The notes under the pieces are model-generated. The model was not told the origin of the DNA. It did no database searches and saw only the letters and a list, made by a program, of their open reading frames with translations. A program made the position numbers and the translations under genes. Below are positions 40,636 through 48,841 of a DNA stretch of 64,000 nt, piece after piece. The first letter of the stretch is position 1, and each line of letters starts with the position of its first letter. Source of the DNA: CAYQQR01 sp964420035 (GTDB taxonomy: Bacteria > Bacteroidota > Bacteroidia > Bacteroidales > SM23-62); NCBI GenBank assembly GCA_964420035.1, contig CAYQQR010000009.1, positions 1 through 64,000 of the forward strand, in the 5' to 3' direction.

Positions 40636-40700
40636 CATGCCCGACAGGCAGGGAACCAAGTTCCGATAGCTATCGGGAAAGGAACTAAGGAACCTGGGAA
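40636..40700. repeat. CCGATAGCTATCGG palindrome and GGAACC repeats
   Basis: CCGACAGGCAGGG (near 40641), the exact 14-bp palindrome CCGATAGCTATCGG (40663-40676) and GGAACTAAGGAACCTGGGAACT (40680-40701). The last part is the reverse complement type of the AGTTCCAGGTTC block after recN. It occupies most of the convergent spacer before the PUR gene. Confidence 0.8.
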
Positions 40701-40703
40701 CTC

Positions 40704-41096
40704 CTAAGATTTATCCTCAAGATCCTCGAAATCTACATCACTGGAATAGTTCTCGGAAACGGTTTCTTCAACCTGATTCGTTTTTTCCTCCTTGTCTTCG
40801 GGTAATTCTGTCATTTCAGGAGCTGAGTCCCGAATGAATTGAATGGCTTCGGCCAATCCCTCCGAAAACTTGTCGAAATCTTCCTTGTAGAGAAATAACT
40901 TGTGTTTTTCGTAGAAAAATCGACCATCCCGGTTGAATCTTTTTTTACTTTCGGTAATGGTCAGGTAATAATCATTTCTTCGGGTCGCTTTAACATCGAA
41001 GAAATACGTTCTTTTTCCCGCCCTGACAGGCTTGGCGAAAATCTCTTCACGTTCTGAATTTTGCGCGTCAGTTTTCTCTGTTCCTTCGGACATCAT
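40704..41096 (-). CDS. PUR family DNA/RNA-binding protein (DUF3276)
   Basis: A 130-residue protein with one PUR repeat in the middle: IFAKPVRAGKRTYFFDVKAT, then RNDYYLTITESKKRF and FFYEKHKLFLYKEDFDKFSEGL (about residues 18-90), followed by an acidic, low-complexity tail (about 95-130). The family, formerly DUF3276, is the Bacteroidota version of the single-stranded nucleic-acid-binding PUR domain known from PUR-alpha and Borrelia BpuR. The acidic tail may mimic nucleic acid or regulate binding. An exact -7 element lies upstream on the minus strand at 41130-41137. Targets are unknown. Confidence 0.9.
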   Translation of the reverse strand: MMSEGTEKTDAQNSEREEIFAKPVRAGKRTYFFDVKATRRNDYYLTITESKKRFNRDGRFFYEKHKLFLYKEDFDKFSEGLAEAIQFIRDSAPEMTELPEDKEEKTNQVEETVSENYSSDVDFEDLEDKS

Positions 41097-41129
41097 GCAT
41101 TAGTTTAGTTAATGGTTGTCAATTGTTTT

Positions 41130-41137
41130 CAAAAATA
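41130..41137 (-). promoter_or_regulatory. -7 promoter element TATTTTTG before the PUR gene
   Basis: An exact TAnnTTTG match on the minus strand, 33 bp before the ATG. No -33 TTG was found on that strand. Confidence 0.45.
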
Positions 41138-41231
41138 AAAAAATATTTATGAAAAAGTCATAATTTAGTCGCTTTTGAGCCCTTGTAGCTTAAATAACTC
41201 TTATTTAGATAGTTTCAAAAAAAGGACTTGA

Positions 41232-41258
41232 TTGAAGTTTATTTCATCTTTACCTTTA
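41232..41258 (+). promoter_or_regulatory. Promoter before nusB (TTG, TACCTTTA)
   Basis: TTG at 41232-41234 and TACCTTTA at 41251-41258 (seven of eight matches to TAnnTTTG) with 16 bp between them, the same spacing as the susC promoter. It precedes the nusB cluster by 17 bp. Confidence 0.45.
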
Positions 41259-41275
41259 CGAGGTTCTTTTAAATT

Positions 41276-42223
41276 ATGCTTAGCAGGAGATATTTAAGAA
41301 TAAAAACCTTTCAGATCCTTTATGCCCACTATCGTTCGGGCATAAAAACCATAAATCAGTCTGAAAAGGAACTGCTTCACAGCATTGAGAAATCCAGACA
41401 GCTTTATTATTTGTTACTGATCTTACTGGTGGACATGGTGCAATACATCCGGGAAAGGATTGACCTGGCCCGGCAAAAACGGATTCGCGGACCTGAAGAC
41501 ATCAATCCCAATACCCGCTTCGTGAATAATAAATTAATCACACTTATCGAGGACAATGTCCACCTGAGAAAAATCATAGAGCAGGAAAAACACTCCTGGG
41601 TAAATCATCCGGAAATGATCAGGAAGCTATTTGAGCTCTTTGCTGATACTGATATCTACAAAGAATACATGGCAGGTCCGGAGCCCGGTTTTGCTGAAGA
41701 TAAGAAGGTAGTGATTGATTTTTACAGGTACGTGGTTTATAATTACGAGGACCTGTACCAGGTGCTTGAGGAAATGAGCATTTACTGGAATGATGAGGCA
41801 GATTTCATGATTGAAATGCTTATCAAGGTGATCAAAAAATGCAAGAGTGAAGATACTGAACCGGATTGGTTGGCTTATCCATCAATAGACAAGGAAGATA
41901 TAGACTTTGTAAAGAAGCTGTTCAGAAAAAGTATTCTTAAGGAAGAAGATTATACCGGCTTGATCAATAGCTCGGTAAAAAACTGGGAGCTTGAAAGAAT
42001 TGCTTTCGTCGACAGATTATTAATGCAAATAGCCATTACCGAGATAACCGAATTTCCTAACATTCCCACCAAGGTCAGTTTGAATGAGTACATTGAAATT
42101 GCCAAATATTACAGCACCATTAAAAGCAGTAACTTCATTAATGGGATTCTGGACAACATCATTCAAAAATTAAAAAAAGACAATAAACTTTTCAAAAGCG
42201 GCCGGGGATTGATAGGAGAATAA
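41276..42223 (+). CDS. nusB: Transcription antitermination factor NusB (long form)
   Basis: A 315-residue NusB, longer than the usual 140-160. The N-terminus already matches NusB (LSRRYLRIKTFQILYAHYRS), followed by a Bacteroidota-specific helical insert (about residues 60-200). The conserved NusB core returns at the C-terminus: VKNWELERIAFVDRLLMQIAITEI and IPTKVSLNEYIEIAKYYSTIKSSNFINGILD. It binds boxA RNA with S10 in rRNA antitermination. It leads the conserved cluster nusB-DUF1573-yajC-ybbR-coaE. Confidence 0.92.
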   Translation: MLSRRYLRIKTFQILYAHYRSGIKTINQSEKELLHSIEKSRQLYYLLLILLVDMVQYIRERIDLARQKRIRGPEDINPNTRFVNNKLITLIEDNVHLRKIIEQEKHSWVNHPEMIRKLFELFADTDIYKEYMAGPEPGFAEDKKVVIDFYRYVVYNYEDLYQVLEEMSIYWNDEADFMIEMLIKVIKKCKSEDTEPDWLAYPSIDKEDIDFVKKLFRKSILKEEDYTGLINSSVKNWELERIAFVDRLLMQIAITEITEFPNIPTKVSLNEYIEIAKYYSTIKSSNFINGILDNIIQKLKKDNKLFKSGRGLIGE

Positions 42224-42276
42224 TGATGTTGCCAGGGTTGGTTTTTATTACTTACTTTGCATGATCATTTGACAAT

Positions 42277-42705
42277 ATGAACCGGTATATTGGGTTTATT
42301 CTATTGCTTTTGTCCGGACTCTTCTCATGCCAGATGCCTGACGAGAAGAATAATTCGGCAGAAAATCAGACTGTGCAGGGAGGACATCCGGAGATAGATT
42401 TCATTACGGTGCAACATGATTTTGGTGAGATCACCGAAGGTGAAAAGGTGGCCTACAGCTATTTTTTCACCAATACCGGGGAAGCTCCCCTTATTATCAA
42501 CCGGGTAGATGCCGGTTGTGGTTGCACGGCTCCCGAATGGACCGATGAACCCGTATCAGCCGGTGAAAAAGGTTTTGTAAAAGTGGTATTCGACAGCAGT
42601 GACCGATGGGGAAGGCAGAATAAATCAGTTAGTGTCAGAAGCAATGCCGTCGATAATCCGGTCGTGGTCCTTCGTTTTACAGCGGAAATAATCAATACGC
42701 AATAA
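42277..42705 (+). CDS. DUF1573 domain lipoprotein
   Basis: A 142-residue lipoprotein with lipobox FSCQ (near residue 16) and a linker rich in Asn and Glu. One DUF1573 immunoglobulin-like domain follows (from about residue 40): ITVQHDFGEITEGEKVAYSY, FTNTGEAPLIINRVDAGCGC (the conserved C-G-C pattern), APEWTDEPVSAGEKGFVKV, FDSSDRWGRQNKSV. The family is widespread in Bacteroidota and uncharacterised; the domain probably faces the periplasm or surface. It sits 53 bp after nusB and 23 bp before yajC, as in other members of the phylum. Confidence 0.88.
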   Translation: MNRYIGFILLLLSGLFSCQMPDEKNNSAENQTVQGGHPEIDFITVQHDFGEITEGEKVAYSYFFTNTGEAPLIINRVDAGCGCTAPEWTDEPVSAGEKGFVKVVFDSSDRWGRQNKSVSVRSNAVDNPVVVLRFTAEIINTQ

Positions 42706-42728
42706 TTTTATTTACTAATTAAGAAAAA

Positions 42729-43046
42729 ATGGATCTATTTATTCTATTGCAAGCACAGCAGCCGGGAGGGAATCCTTTAACATCCTTTTTACCCCTAATC
42801 CTGATCATACTGGTATTTTATTTCTTCATGATCCGGCCCCAGGTAAGAAGGCAAAAAGAGCTGAAGAATTACAGGAGACAGTTGTCCAAAGGAGACAAGA
42901 TTGTCACCACAGGTGGAATCTATGGAAAAGTAACAGACGTTAAAGAACAGTCGGTGACGGTTGAGATCTCAGATAATATCCGGGTAAAGATTGATAAAAA
43001 CGCGGTTTTGAGAGACACTTCAGATCTGGGTAGTCAGCAAAAATAA
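42729..43046 (+). CDS. yajC: Preprotein translocase subunit YajC
   Basis: A 105-residue protein with one membrane helix (residues about 17-36, FLPLILIILVFYFFMIRP) followed by the signature QVRRQKELKNYR.. and GDKIVTTGGIYGKV near residue 60, then VTVEISDNIRVKIDKNAV. It is the small accessory subunit that binds SecDF in protein export. The C-terminal tail lacks extra domains. It lies in the nusB-coaE cluster. Confidence 0.93.
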   Translation: MDLFILLQAQQPGGNPLTSFLPLILIILVFYFFMIRPQVRRQKELKNYRRQLSKGDKIVTTGGIYGKVTDVKEQSVTVEISDNIRVKIDKNAVLRDTSDLGSQQK

Positions 43047-43117
43047 ATGGTTCTCGGTTCTCGGTTAATTGTTCCGGGTTTTTAATCAAGTTCTGATTCT
43101 TTGATGAACTTTTGTAT

Positions 43118-44146
43118 ATGGAGGATAAAAAACGTCGGGATAGTATTGAGTCCAGGTTGTTCAGGCCTTTTTTCCGACTGACGCAAAGGGAAAAGGTGAA
43201 ACTGACCAGGCGCCTCTCCATTTTTGTATTTTTTGTTCTCGTATCCGTTTTACTCTGGTTTATCAATGCGCTGGGAAAGGACTACAATACAGAACTTAGC
43301 TATCCGGTTCGTTATGTGAATATGCCCCGTAACAAAATACTGGTTAATAATCCACCGGATCAACTCATTATTACTGTCAATGGATACGGCTATACCCTGC
43401 TTCGCTATAAGCTGGGTGCCCGTGAATTACCTCTTGTATTCAATGTTAATTCATTTGCACTGAACCGCGTTGATACCGGTCAGGGTGACTATTTTTTCAT
43501 TTTGTCGGATTTTGCCAAGGGCCGGCTCGAAAGTCAACTGCCGGGTGAATTCGAGATACTTGATATCCAACCTGATTCTTTGGTATTTCATTTAACCGAT
43601 ATATCCAGAAAAATGGTACCTGTGCGATCCCTGGTGGAAATCGAACTGGAGAAACAGTTCATGCTCCGGGGTAAACCGAAAATTGAACCGGACAGCATAC
43701 AGGTGGGCGGTCCCCAAAATATTATAGATACCCTGAATGCAGTATATACTGAAGAAATAAAAATCCGTTCCCTGGATAAATCAACCTCTCTGACCGTTGA
43801 ACTGAAGCCTGTTCCGAAAGTTCAATTTGGAGTTCCAGGAGTAAACCTGAGCCTGCAAGTCGAAAAATATACAGAATCCGGTTTTAAGGTTCCACTCGAG
43901 ACCATCAATGTTCCCGATTCTCTTGTCATGAAAACTTTCCCATCTGCAGTAGATGTTTCATTTTACGTGGGACTTGATAATTATGAGTCTGTGCAACCCG
44001 GCTTATTTCATGCATATGTAGATTATAAAAACATTGAGGATTTGACAGAAAACCGAATTCCCGTAGTTCTTGACCGGGTTCCGGAAGCTGTTTCCAACGT
44101 GAAGTACGGTCCTAGAGAGGTAGAGTTTATCATCGAGAAAAAATGA
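43118..44146 (+). CDS. YbbR-like domain protein
   Basis: About 342 residues from the ATG at 43118 (an in-frame TTG six bases earlier is not needed). A cytoplasmic basic start (EDKKRRDS..LTQREKVKLTRR) is followed by one membrane helix (IFVFFVLVSVLLWFI, about 36-50), and then a periplasmic region of YbbR-type beta domains (about 60-342): ELSYPVRYVNMPRN, DSLVFHLTDISRKMVPVRS, DSIQVGGPQNIIDTLNAV. In Firmicutes, YbbR proteins such as CdaR regulate a diadenylate cyclase; no cyclase is next to it here. Its stop overlaps the coaE start by 4 bases. Confidence 0.87.
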   Translation: MEDKKRRDSIESRLFRPFFRLTQREKVKLTRRLSIFVFFVLVSVLLWFINALGKDYNTELSYPVRYVNMPRNKILVNNPPDQLIITVNGYGYTLLRYKLGARELPLVFNVNSFALNRVDTGQGDYFFILSDFAKGRLESQLPGEFEILDIQPDSLVFHLTDISRKMVPVRSLVEIELEKQFMLRGKPKIEPDSIQVGGPQNIIDTLNAVYTEEIKIRSLDKSTSLTVELKPVPKVQFGVPGVNLSLQVEKYTESGFKVPLETINVPDSLVMKTFPSAVDVSFYVGLDNYESVQPGLFHAYVDYKNIEDLTENRIPVVLDRVPEAVSNVKYGPREVEFIIEKK

Positions 44147-44739
44147 AAATCCTGGGGATTACGGGAGGAATAGGTAGCGGCAAAAGCCTGGTAAGTTCTG
44201 TCTTTGTCCGGTTGGGAGTGCCTGTTTATTATGCCGATAAGGCCGGAAAACAAATATTGGCAGGGAATCCTGAAGTTAAGGAAAAAGTCGTGGAAATACT
44301 GGGTCTGGAAAGTTATTCCGGTGAAAAGCCAAATAATAAGTATATTGCCAACCGCGTGTTCAATGATGGAAGTAAACTGGAAGAATTGAACCGAATCATT
44401 CACCCGGCCGTTCGTCAGGATTTCCTCGAGTGGCTGAAACAACAGTTTCAAAATAAATATGTTATTGAGGAAGCGGCCATTCTGTTTGAATCGGGAGCAT
44501 GGAAATTCATGGATAAGATCCTTGCAGTTATTGCTCCGGATGAACTTCGAATAAAACGAGTCATGAAACGGGACGGAGTGAGCAGGCAAGATGTTCTAAG
44601 AAGAATGGAGCAACAGTGGCCACAGGATGAATTGGCCAAACGTTGTGATTTTTTGATACATAATGACGGTAGTCAGTTAATATTGCCCCAAATTCTTCAG
44701 ATACACGATAAAATGTCGAATAAAAACCAGGAAGGATAA
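44143..44739 (+). CDS. coaE: Dephospho-CoA kinase
   Basis: A 198-residue P-loop kinase. GITGGIGSGKSLVSSVF (residues 5-21) is the Walker A with the CoaE-specific lead, YYADKAGKQIL (near 31) carries the conserved Asp, and LNRIIHPAVRQDFLEW (near 84) is the CoA-binding region. It adds the 3'-phosphate to dephospho-CoA, the last step of CoA synthesis; the earlier CoaBC steps are also in this window. It overlaps ybbR (ATGA), so the two are translationally coupled. Its stop is followed 3 bp later by the next start. Confidence 0.95.
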   Translation: MKILGITGGIGSGKSLVSSVFVRLGVPVYYADKAGKQILAGNPEVKEKVVEILGLESYSGEKPNNKYIANRVFNDGSKLEELNRIIHPAVRQDFLEWLKQQFQNKYVIEEAAILFESGAWKFMDKILAVIAPDELRIKRVMKRDGVSRQDVLRRMEQQWPQDELAKRCDFLIHNDGSQLILPQILQIHDKMSNKNQEG

Positions 44740-44742
44740 TTG

Positions 44743-45468
44743 ATGGCAAAATTTGGCAAGTGGATTGGTGCAGGACTGGGTTGGGCTTTCGGGGGTCCCA
44801 TAGGGGGCTTGCTGGGCTTTGCTGTCGGTTCTATGTTTGACGCAACAAGTTTCAGTACCGGTGAGGTGAAGCAGGAACACAGGACCACTACCGGCGATTT
44901 TGTCATGAGTCTCCTGGTTTTGGTCGCTGCCATGATGAAGGCCGATGGCAGGGTTACCCGGTCAGAACTCAACTACGTTAAATCCTACTTTATCCGGTCT
45001 TTTGGTGAGGCTTCAGCACGGGAGGCTGTTCGCATGCTCGGGGACCTGGTCAAACAAAACATACCTGTAGGCGATGTCAGCAGACAAATTAGAAAAAGCC
45101 TTGATTATTCCTCTCGATTGCAATTACTGCATTTCCTGTATGGTATCTCACAGGCCGACCAACGGATCCATCCTGAAGAGATCAGACTGATCGATCACAT
45201 AGCCGTTCAGATGGGTATCAGTGAAGCCGACCGGAATTCCATCAAATCCATGTTCGTTAAATCAACCGATGCTGCCTATAAAATATTGGAAATCGATCCT
45301 TCAGCCCATGATGAAGAAGTGAAAAAAGCCTACAGGAAAATAGCCAACAAATACCATCCGGATAAGGTTTCTTATCTTGGGGAAGAATTTAAGGAAGTTG
45401 CCCATGAAAAATTTCAAAAAGTGAATGAAGCATATAATGTCATTAAAGAAGAACGGGGAATTTCTTAG
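44743..45468 (+). CDS. TerB-DnaJ (DjlA-like) cochaperone
   Basis: A 241-residue protein from the ATG at 44743 with a purine-rich AGGAAGG 12 bp upstream. A glycine-rich hydrophobic start (WIGAGLGWAFGGPIGGLLGFAVG) resembles the DjlA membrane-associating segment. It is followed by a TerB-like helical domain (about residues 60-170; MKADGRVTRSELNYVKSYF, ISQADQRIHPEEIRLIDHIA), and a C-terminal J-domain (about 180-241) with the HPD motif in ANKYHPDKVS. The J-domain should stimulate DnaK. Joining TerB with J is the DjlA arrangement. Confidence 0.9.
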   Translation: MAKFGKWIGAGLGWAFGGPIGGLLGFAVGSMFDATSFSTGEVKQEHRTTTGDFVMSLLVLVAAMMKADGRVTRSELNYVKSYFIRSFGEASAREAVRMLGDLVKQNIPVGDVSRQIRKSLDYSSRLQLLHFLYGISQADQRIHPEEIRLIDHIAVQMGISEADRNSIKSMFVKSTDAAYKILEIDPSAHDEEVKKAYRKIANKYHPDKVSYLGEEFKEVAHEKFQKVNEAYNVIKEERGIS

Positions 45469-45587
45469 GTCACAGAGTAAAATTGAGTTACACGAAGCAG
45501 TTTGATCATTTTTCTCTGTGGTTCTCCTTTTTCTCTGTGCTTCTGTGAATCCTAAAGCAATTAATAAATAAATCAAACAATCAATAA

Positions 45588-46046
45588 ATGCTCAAAGATT
45601 ATCTGGCCATATCAGGACAGCCCGGTCTGTTTAAATTCATATCCGATGCACGGAACGGGATCATCGTGGAATCCCTTCTGACCGGCAAAAGAATGCATGT
45701 AAGCGCTGCCGCACAGGTCAGCTCCCTGGAAGATATTGCTGTTTACACCGAAACGGAAGACCTGCCTCTCAGGGAAGTCTTAAAGAAGATCCTTGAAAAA
45801 GAGGAGGGAGGCCCGTCCATCAACCACAAATCGGATCCGGAAACATTGAGATTCTACTTCAGGACAATTCTTCCGGAATATGATCCGTCCCGGGTTTACG
45901 TGTCTGACATAAAAAAGGTGATCCAATGGTATAATATCCTGCAGGAGAAAGAACTATTGAACTTTAAAGAGGAAAAAGCAAAAGAAGAAGAAAAAACAAA
46001 AAAAGAAGAGAAAACCGAAAAGGCGGAAGAGAAAAAAAATCAATAA
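45588..46046 (+). CDS. DUF5606 domain protein
   Basis: A 152-residue cytoplasmic protein. Residues about 1-128 match the DUF5606 pattern: LKDYLAISGQPGLFKFI, RNGIIVESLLTGKRMHVS, LEDIAVYTETEDLPLREV and VYVSDIKKVIQWYNIL. The last 25 residues are almost only Lys and Glu (KEEEKTKKEEKTEKAEEKKN), probably a disordered or helical charged tail. The family is conserved in Bacteroidota without known function. The 119-bp spacer before it holds CTCTGTG-type repeats (about 45517-45549). Confidence 0.85.
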   Translation: MLKDYLAISGQPGLFKFISDARNGIIVESLLTGKRMHVSAAAQVSSLEDIAVYTETEDLPLREVLKKILEKEEGGPSINHKSDPETLRFYFRTILPEYDPSRVYVSDIKKVIQWYNILQEKELLNFKEEKAKEEEKTKKEEKTEKAEEKKNQ

Positions 46047-46232
46047 AGAAAAAGTAATTGACTCTCCTGGCGGCAAGCAGCAAGGAACCTTTAGCCCGGC
46101 GGAGCCAATCATCGATTAATTGTTTATTTTAATGGTGCTCGCTTACCCCGCGGCAGAGCAACGGGGAACGCGCTCGCGTAATTCAATTTAGAATTTCGTT
46201 TCGAATCTCGAATTTAGAATTTAGAATTTCCA
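46047..46232. repeat. Repeat-rich spacer with AATTTAGAATTT units
   Basis: GC-rich unmatched stretches (GGCGGCAAGCAGC, GCGGCAGAGCAACGGGG, ACGCGCTCGCG) followed by TTTAGAATTTCGTTTCGAATCTCGAATTTAGAATTTAGAATTT (about 46187-46229). The stop of the minus-strand mazG gene (TAA at 46214-46216) and its last codons (NSKF) lie in the repeat. Confidence 0.75.
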
Positions 46233-46999
46233 TCTTTTGCTTCCTCCCAAATCTTATCCATTTCCCCAAGGGTCATGTCTTTGAGTGACCGGCCCTTGAG
46301 CAGGGTTTGTTCTTCCAGGTAGTTAAATCGCTGAATGAACTTTTTATTCGTTTTTTCAAGGGCGGTTTCCGGATCAATGCCGTATAATCGTGCCGCGTTG
46401 ATCAGGGAAAAGAAAAGATCGCCGAATTCCTGTTCCGTTTTTTCCTTGTCACCGCTTTCCACCTCATCTTTTAATTCCTCTATTTCTTCACATACTTTGT
46501 CCCATATCTGGTATCTTTTATCCCAATCAAATCCTACGGCTCTTGCTTTTTCCTGTATACGGCTGGCCTTGATCATGCTGGGAAGTCCTTCAGGGACGCC
46601 GCTGAGGACTTTTTTCCCTTCCCGCATCTTTAATTCTTCCCAGTTTTTTTTCACATCCCGATCGTCCTTCACCACTACATCGCCATAAATATGCGGATGC
46701 CGGTAAACCAGTTTCTGGTTCAGGGATTGCATGACATCGGCTATGTCAAAGGCTTTTTTTTCTTCGGCAATCTTTGCATAGAATACAATATGCAACATCA
46801 GGTCACCCAGCTCCTTGCATATATCTTGCAGATCCTGCCTGGTGATGGCCTCGGCCAGTTCGTAAGTTTCTTCAATGGTCAGGCTCCGAAGGGATTCCAG
46901 GGTTTGTTTCCGGTCCCAGGGGCATTTCTCCCTGAGCTCGTTCATGATCTCCAGTAGTTCTCTGAAAGCTGTTAATCTTTCTTCCATGGAATTTTTCAT
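46214..46999 (-). CDS. mazG: Nucleoside triphosphate pyrophosphohydrolase MazG
   Basis: A 261-residue all-helical NTP pyrophosphatase with two MazG domains. The first carries CPWDRKQTLESLRSLTIEETYELAEAI (near residue 26) with the EExxE metal motif and GDLMLHIVFYAKIAEE (near 65); the second has EEIEELKDEVESGD..EFGDLFFSLINAAR (near 180). It hydrolyses NTPs to NMP and pyrophosphate, cleaning the nucleotide pool. Metal ligands are complete. It lies 3 bp after the SAM hydroxide adenosyltransferase gene on the same strand. Its last four residues come from a dispersed repeat. Confidence 0.92.
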   Translation of the reverse strand: MKNSMEERLTAFRELLEIMNELREKCPWDRKQTLESLRSLTIEETYELAEAITRQDLQDICKELGDLMLHIVFYAKIAEEKKAFDIADVMQSLNQKLVYRHPHIYGDVVVKDDRDVKKNWEELKMREGKKVLSGVPEGLPSMIKASRIQEKARAVGFDWDKRYQIWDKVCEEIEELKDEVESGDKEKTEQEFGDLFFSLINAARLYGIDPETALEKTNKKFIQRFNYLEEQTLLKGRSLKDMTLGEMDKIWEEAKDGNSKF

Positions 47000-47002
47000 A
47001 CT

Positions 47003-47779
47003 TCAATCTTTAAATTTAACCCGTACATTCGAGTTGACCTGTAAACTCAGTAAATCTGCAGCATTGCCCCGGTTGATTGCTATCTCCAATAATCCGCAGG
47101 AATTAAACAGGGCCAGTAATTCACCGGGCGGGCTCTCGTGATAGAAATGATTGATCTTACTGATCTTATAGTGATTGCTGTGGATGAATATTTCGAATTT
47201 CTTTCCTTTGCCCACCCTGTTGAACAAATCCTGGCTGATATTGGTTATGGCGTTTTTAAAACTGTCAATATGGATCACACTGCCGTTGATCACCTTATCG
47301 TCGATAACGGCACGCATCGGGGTAGATTTCTGATAATCCCTGACCGCTTTGCCCAGTTGTTCCATTCTTTCTCCCTTCGCCAGCCTGCATGCTGCCCGTG
47401 CAAATACATCCAGACCAATAAAACTGGTAGCTTCACCGGGTGTTTCCAGGGCAATGATCTTCGCGGGATCCTCTCTGCACAGCAATCCGAAAACACCACT
47501 ATCTGAGGCAAGGAAATATTGATCCTGGTAGGCTACTGCCAGATAATGCTTACCGGATTCTACTTCACTGTTCACGGCTATGATATGAATGGTTCCGGCC
47601 GGGAAATGCGGATAGGAATTACGGAGTATGAAAGCCGCCTGTCCAATGTTGAAGGATTGAATGTTATGGGATACATCAACGACCGTAGCCTCAGGATAAT
47701 CTTTCAGAATCCTGCCTTTCAGGACCGCGAGATAAAAATCTTCTCGGTTCCAGTCGGATGTTATCGTAATAATCGGCAT
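47003..47779 (-). CDS. SAM hydroxide adenosyltransferase (SAM hydrolase, DUF62)
   Basis: A 258-residue protein of the fluorinase/chlorinase/DUF62 superfamily: an N-terminal ITITSDWNREDFYLAVLKGRI (the SD..DxY..vlKG pattern), VVDVSHNIQSFNIGQAAFIL (near residue 34), FPAGTIHIIAVNSEV, and a C-terminal beta domain (VIDDKVINGSVIHIDSFKNAITNI, about 160-258). The hydrolase members convert SAM and water to adenosine and methionine. The halogenating members need special residues that I cannot confirm here, so the hydrolase role is preferred. A minus-strand -7 element (TACTTTTG) lies at 47842-47849. It is divergent from phoH. Confidence 0.87.
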   Translation of the reverse strand: MPIITITSDWNREDFYLAVLKGRILKDYPEATVVDVSHNIQSFNIGQAAFILRNSYPHFPAGTIHIIAVNSEVESGKHYLAVAYQDQYFLASDSGVFGLLCREDPAKIIALETPGEATSFIGLDVFARAACRLAKGERMEQLGKAVRDYQKSTPMRAVIDDKVINGSVIHIDSFKNAITNISQDLFNRVGKGKKFEIFIHSNHYKISKINHFYHESPPGELLALFNSCGLLEIAINRGNAADLLSLQVNSNVRVKFKD

Positions 47780-47841
47780 AGCCCCTTTGGTAGCTTTAGC
47801 TTTATTGGATTATGAGAAAAATAAACTTATTTTGTAGTCTT

Positions 47842-47849
47842 CAAAAGTA
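47842..47849 (-). promoter_or_regulatory. -7 promoter element TACTTTTG for the SAM hydrolase-mazG pair
   Basis: An exact TAnnTTTG match on the minus strand, 62 bp before the ATG at 47779, in the divergent spacer with phoH. Confidence 0.4.
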
Positions 47850-47869
47850 AATATTCTTCCGCAATATTA

Positions 47870-48823
47870 ATGATGGAGAAAAGCATATATTTGGAAGGTG
47901 TCGATCCGGTTTGGTTTTGGGGTGTGAAGAACGAAAGGTTCAAGAAGTTGCAGGACACTTTTCCGAAGCTCAAGATCGTGACTCGCGGCAACGAACTTAA
48001 AATAGCAGGAGAACCAGGTGAGGTCGAGCGATTTGAGCAGACTGTCGATCAGCTCATTGAATACTTTCAGCGATTTAACAGAATTGACGAATCGGATGTG
48101 GAGAATATTATACACGGCAATGATGCTCAGGAAATTCAGAAAAGGGAAATACCTGAAGATACTTTGCTTTTTGGAGAATCGGGAAAACCCATCCGGGCCC
48201 GTACCGTCAATCAGAAAAAACTTGTAGAGGAATCCAGAAAGCATGACCTGGTTTTCGCAATCGGACCGGCCGGTACCGGCAAGACTTACACGGCTATTGC
48301 CCTCGCGGTTCGTGCTTTGAAGTACAGGGAAGTAAAACGCATCATACTCACAAGGCCGGCCGTTGAAGCCGGTGAAAAGTTGGGATTCTTACCCGGGGAC
48401 TATAAGGAAAAATTGGATCCATACCTGCAACCGCTCTATGATGCCCTGGACGATATGATCCCATCGAAGAAGCTGAAATATCTGCTTGAAGACAAAACCA
48501 TACAGATTGCCCCCCTTGCCTATATGCGCGGCAGGACCCTGGATAATGCCTTTGTAATCCTGGACGAGGCTCAAAATGCTACAGAAAGCCAGCTGAAAAT
48601 GTTTTTGACCCGTATGGGACGAACCGCAAAATTCATCTTAACAGGAGATATAACCCAAATCGATTTACCGGACAAAAAAGATTCCGGGTTGGTTTATACT
48701 TTAAATCTGCTCAAAAATGTCAAGGGACTGAGCACTGTTTATTTTGACGACCGGGATATTATTCGCCACAAACTTGTAAAATATATTGTAGCAGCATACA
48801 ATAAGAATCCCGAAAAAGATTAA
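47870..48823 (+). CDS. PhoH family ATPase
   Basis: A 317-residue P-loop protein. An N-terminal KH-like/PhoH-associated segment (KLKIVTRGNELKIAGEPGEV, about 33-60) precedes the ATPase: Walker A GPAGTGKT (residues 132-139), ILTRPAVEAGEKLGFLPGD (near 163), Walker B VILDEAQNATESQLKMFLTR (near 230), and LTGDITQIDLP. This is the PhoL/YbeZ type, found next to ribosome-maturation genes in other bacteria. It is 18 bp upstream of purC, an order seen in other Bacteroidota. Function in RNA metabolism is inferred. Confidence 0.93.
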   Translation: MMEKSIYLEGVDPVWFWGVKNERFKKLQDTFPKLKIVTRGNELKIAGEPGEVERFEQTVDQLIEYFQRFNRIDESDVENIIHGNDAQEIQKREIPEDTLLFGESGKPIRARTVNQKKLVEESRKHDLVFAIGPAGTGKTYTAIALAVRALKYREVKRIILTRPAVEAGEKLGFLPGDYKEKLDPYLQPLYDALDDMIPSKKLKYLLEDKTIQIAPLAYMRGRTLDNAFVILDEAQNATESQLKMFLTRMGRTAKFILTGDITQIDLPDKKDSGLVYTLNLLKNVKGLSTVYFDDRDIIRHKLVKYIVAAYNKNPEKD

Positions 48824-48841
48824 TTTTTTAAACCAGATAAG

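Noticed and set aside
47003..47779. Fluorinase or chlorinase
   Set aside because: The superfamily is right but halogenases are rare; nothing in the residues or context supports halogenation, so SAM hydrolysis is preferred.
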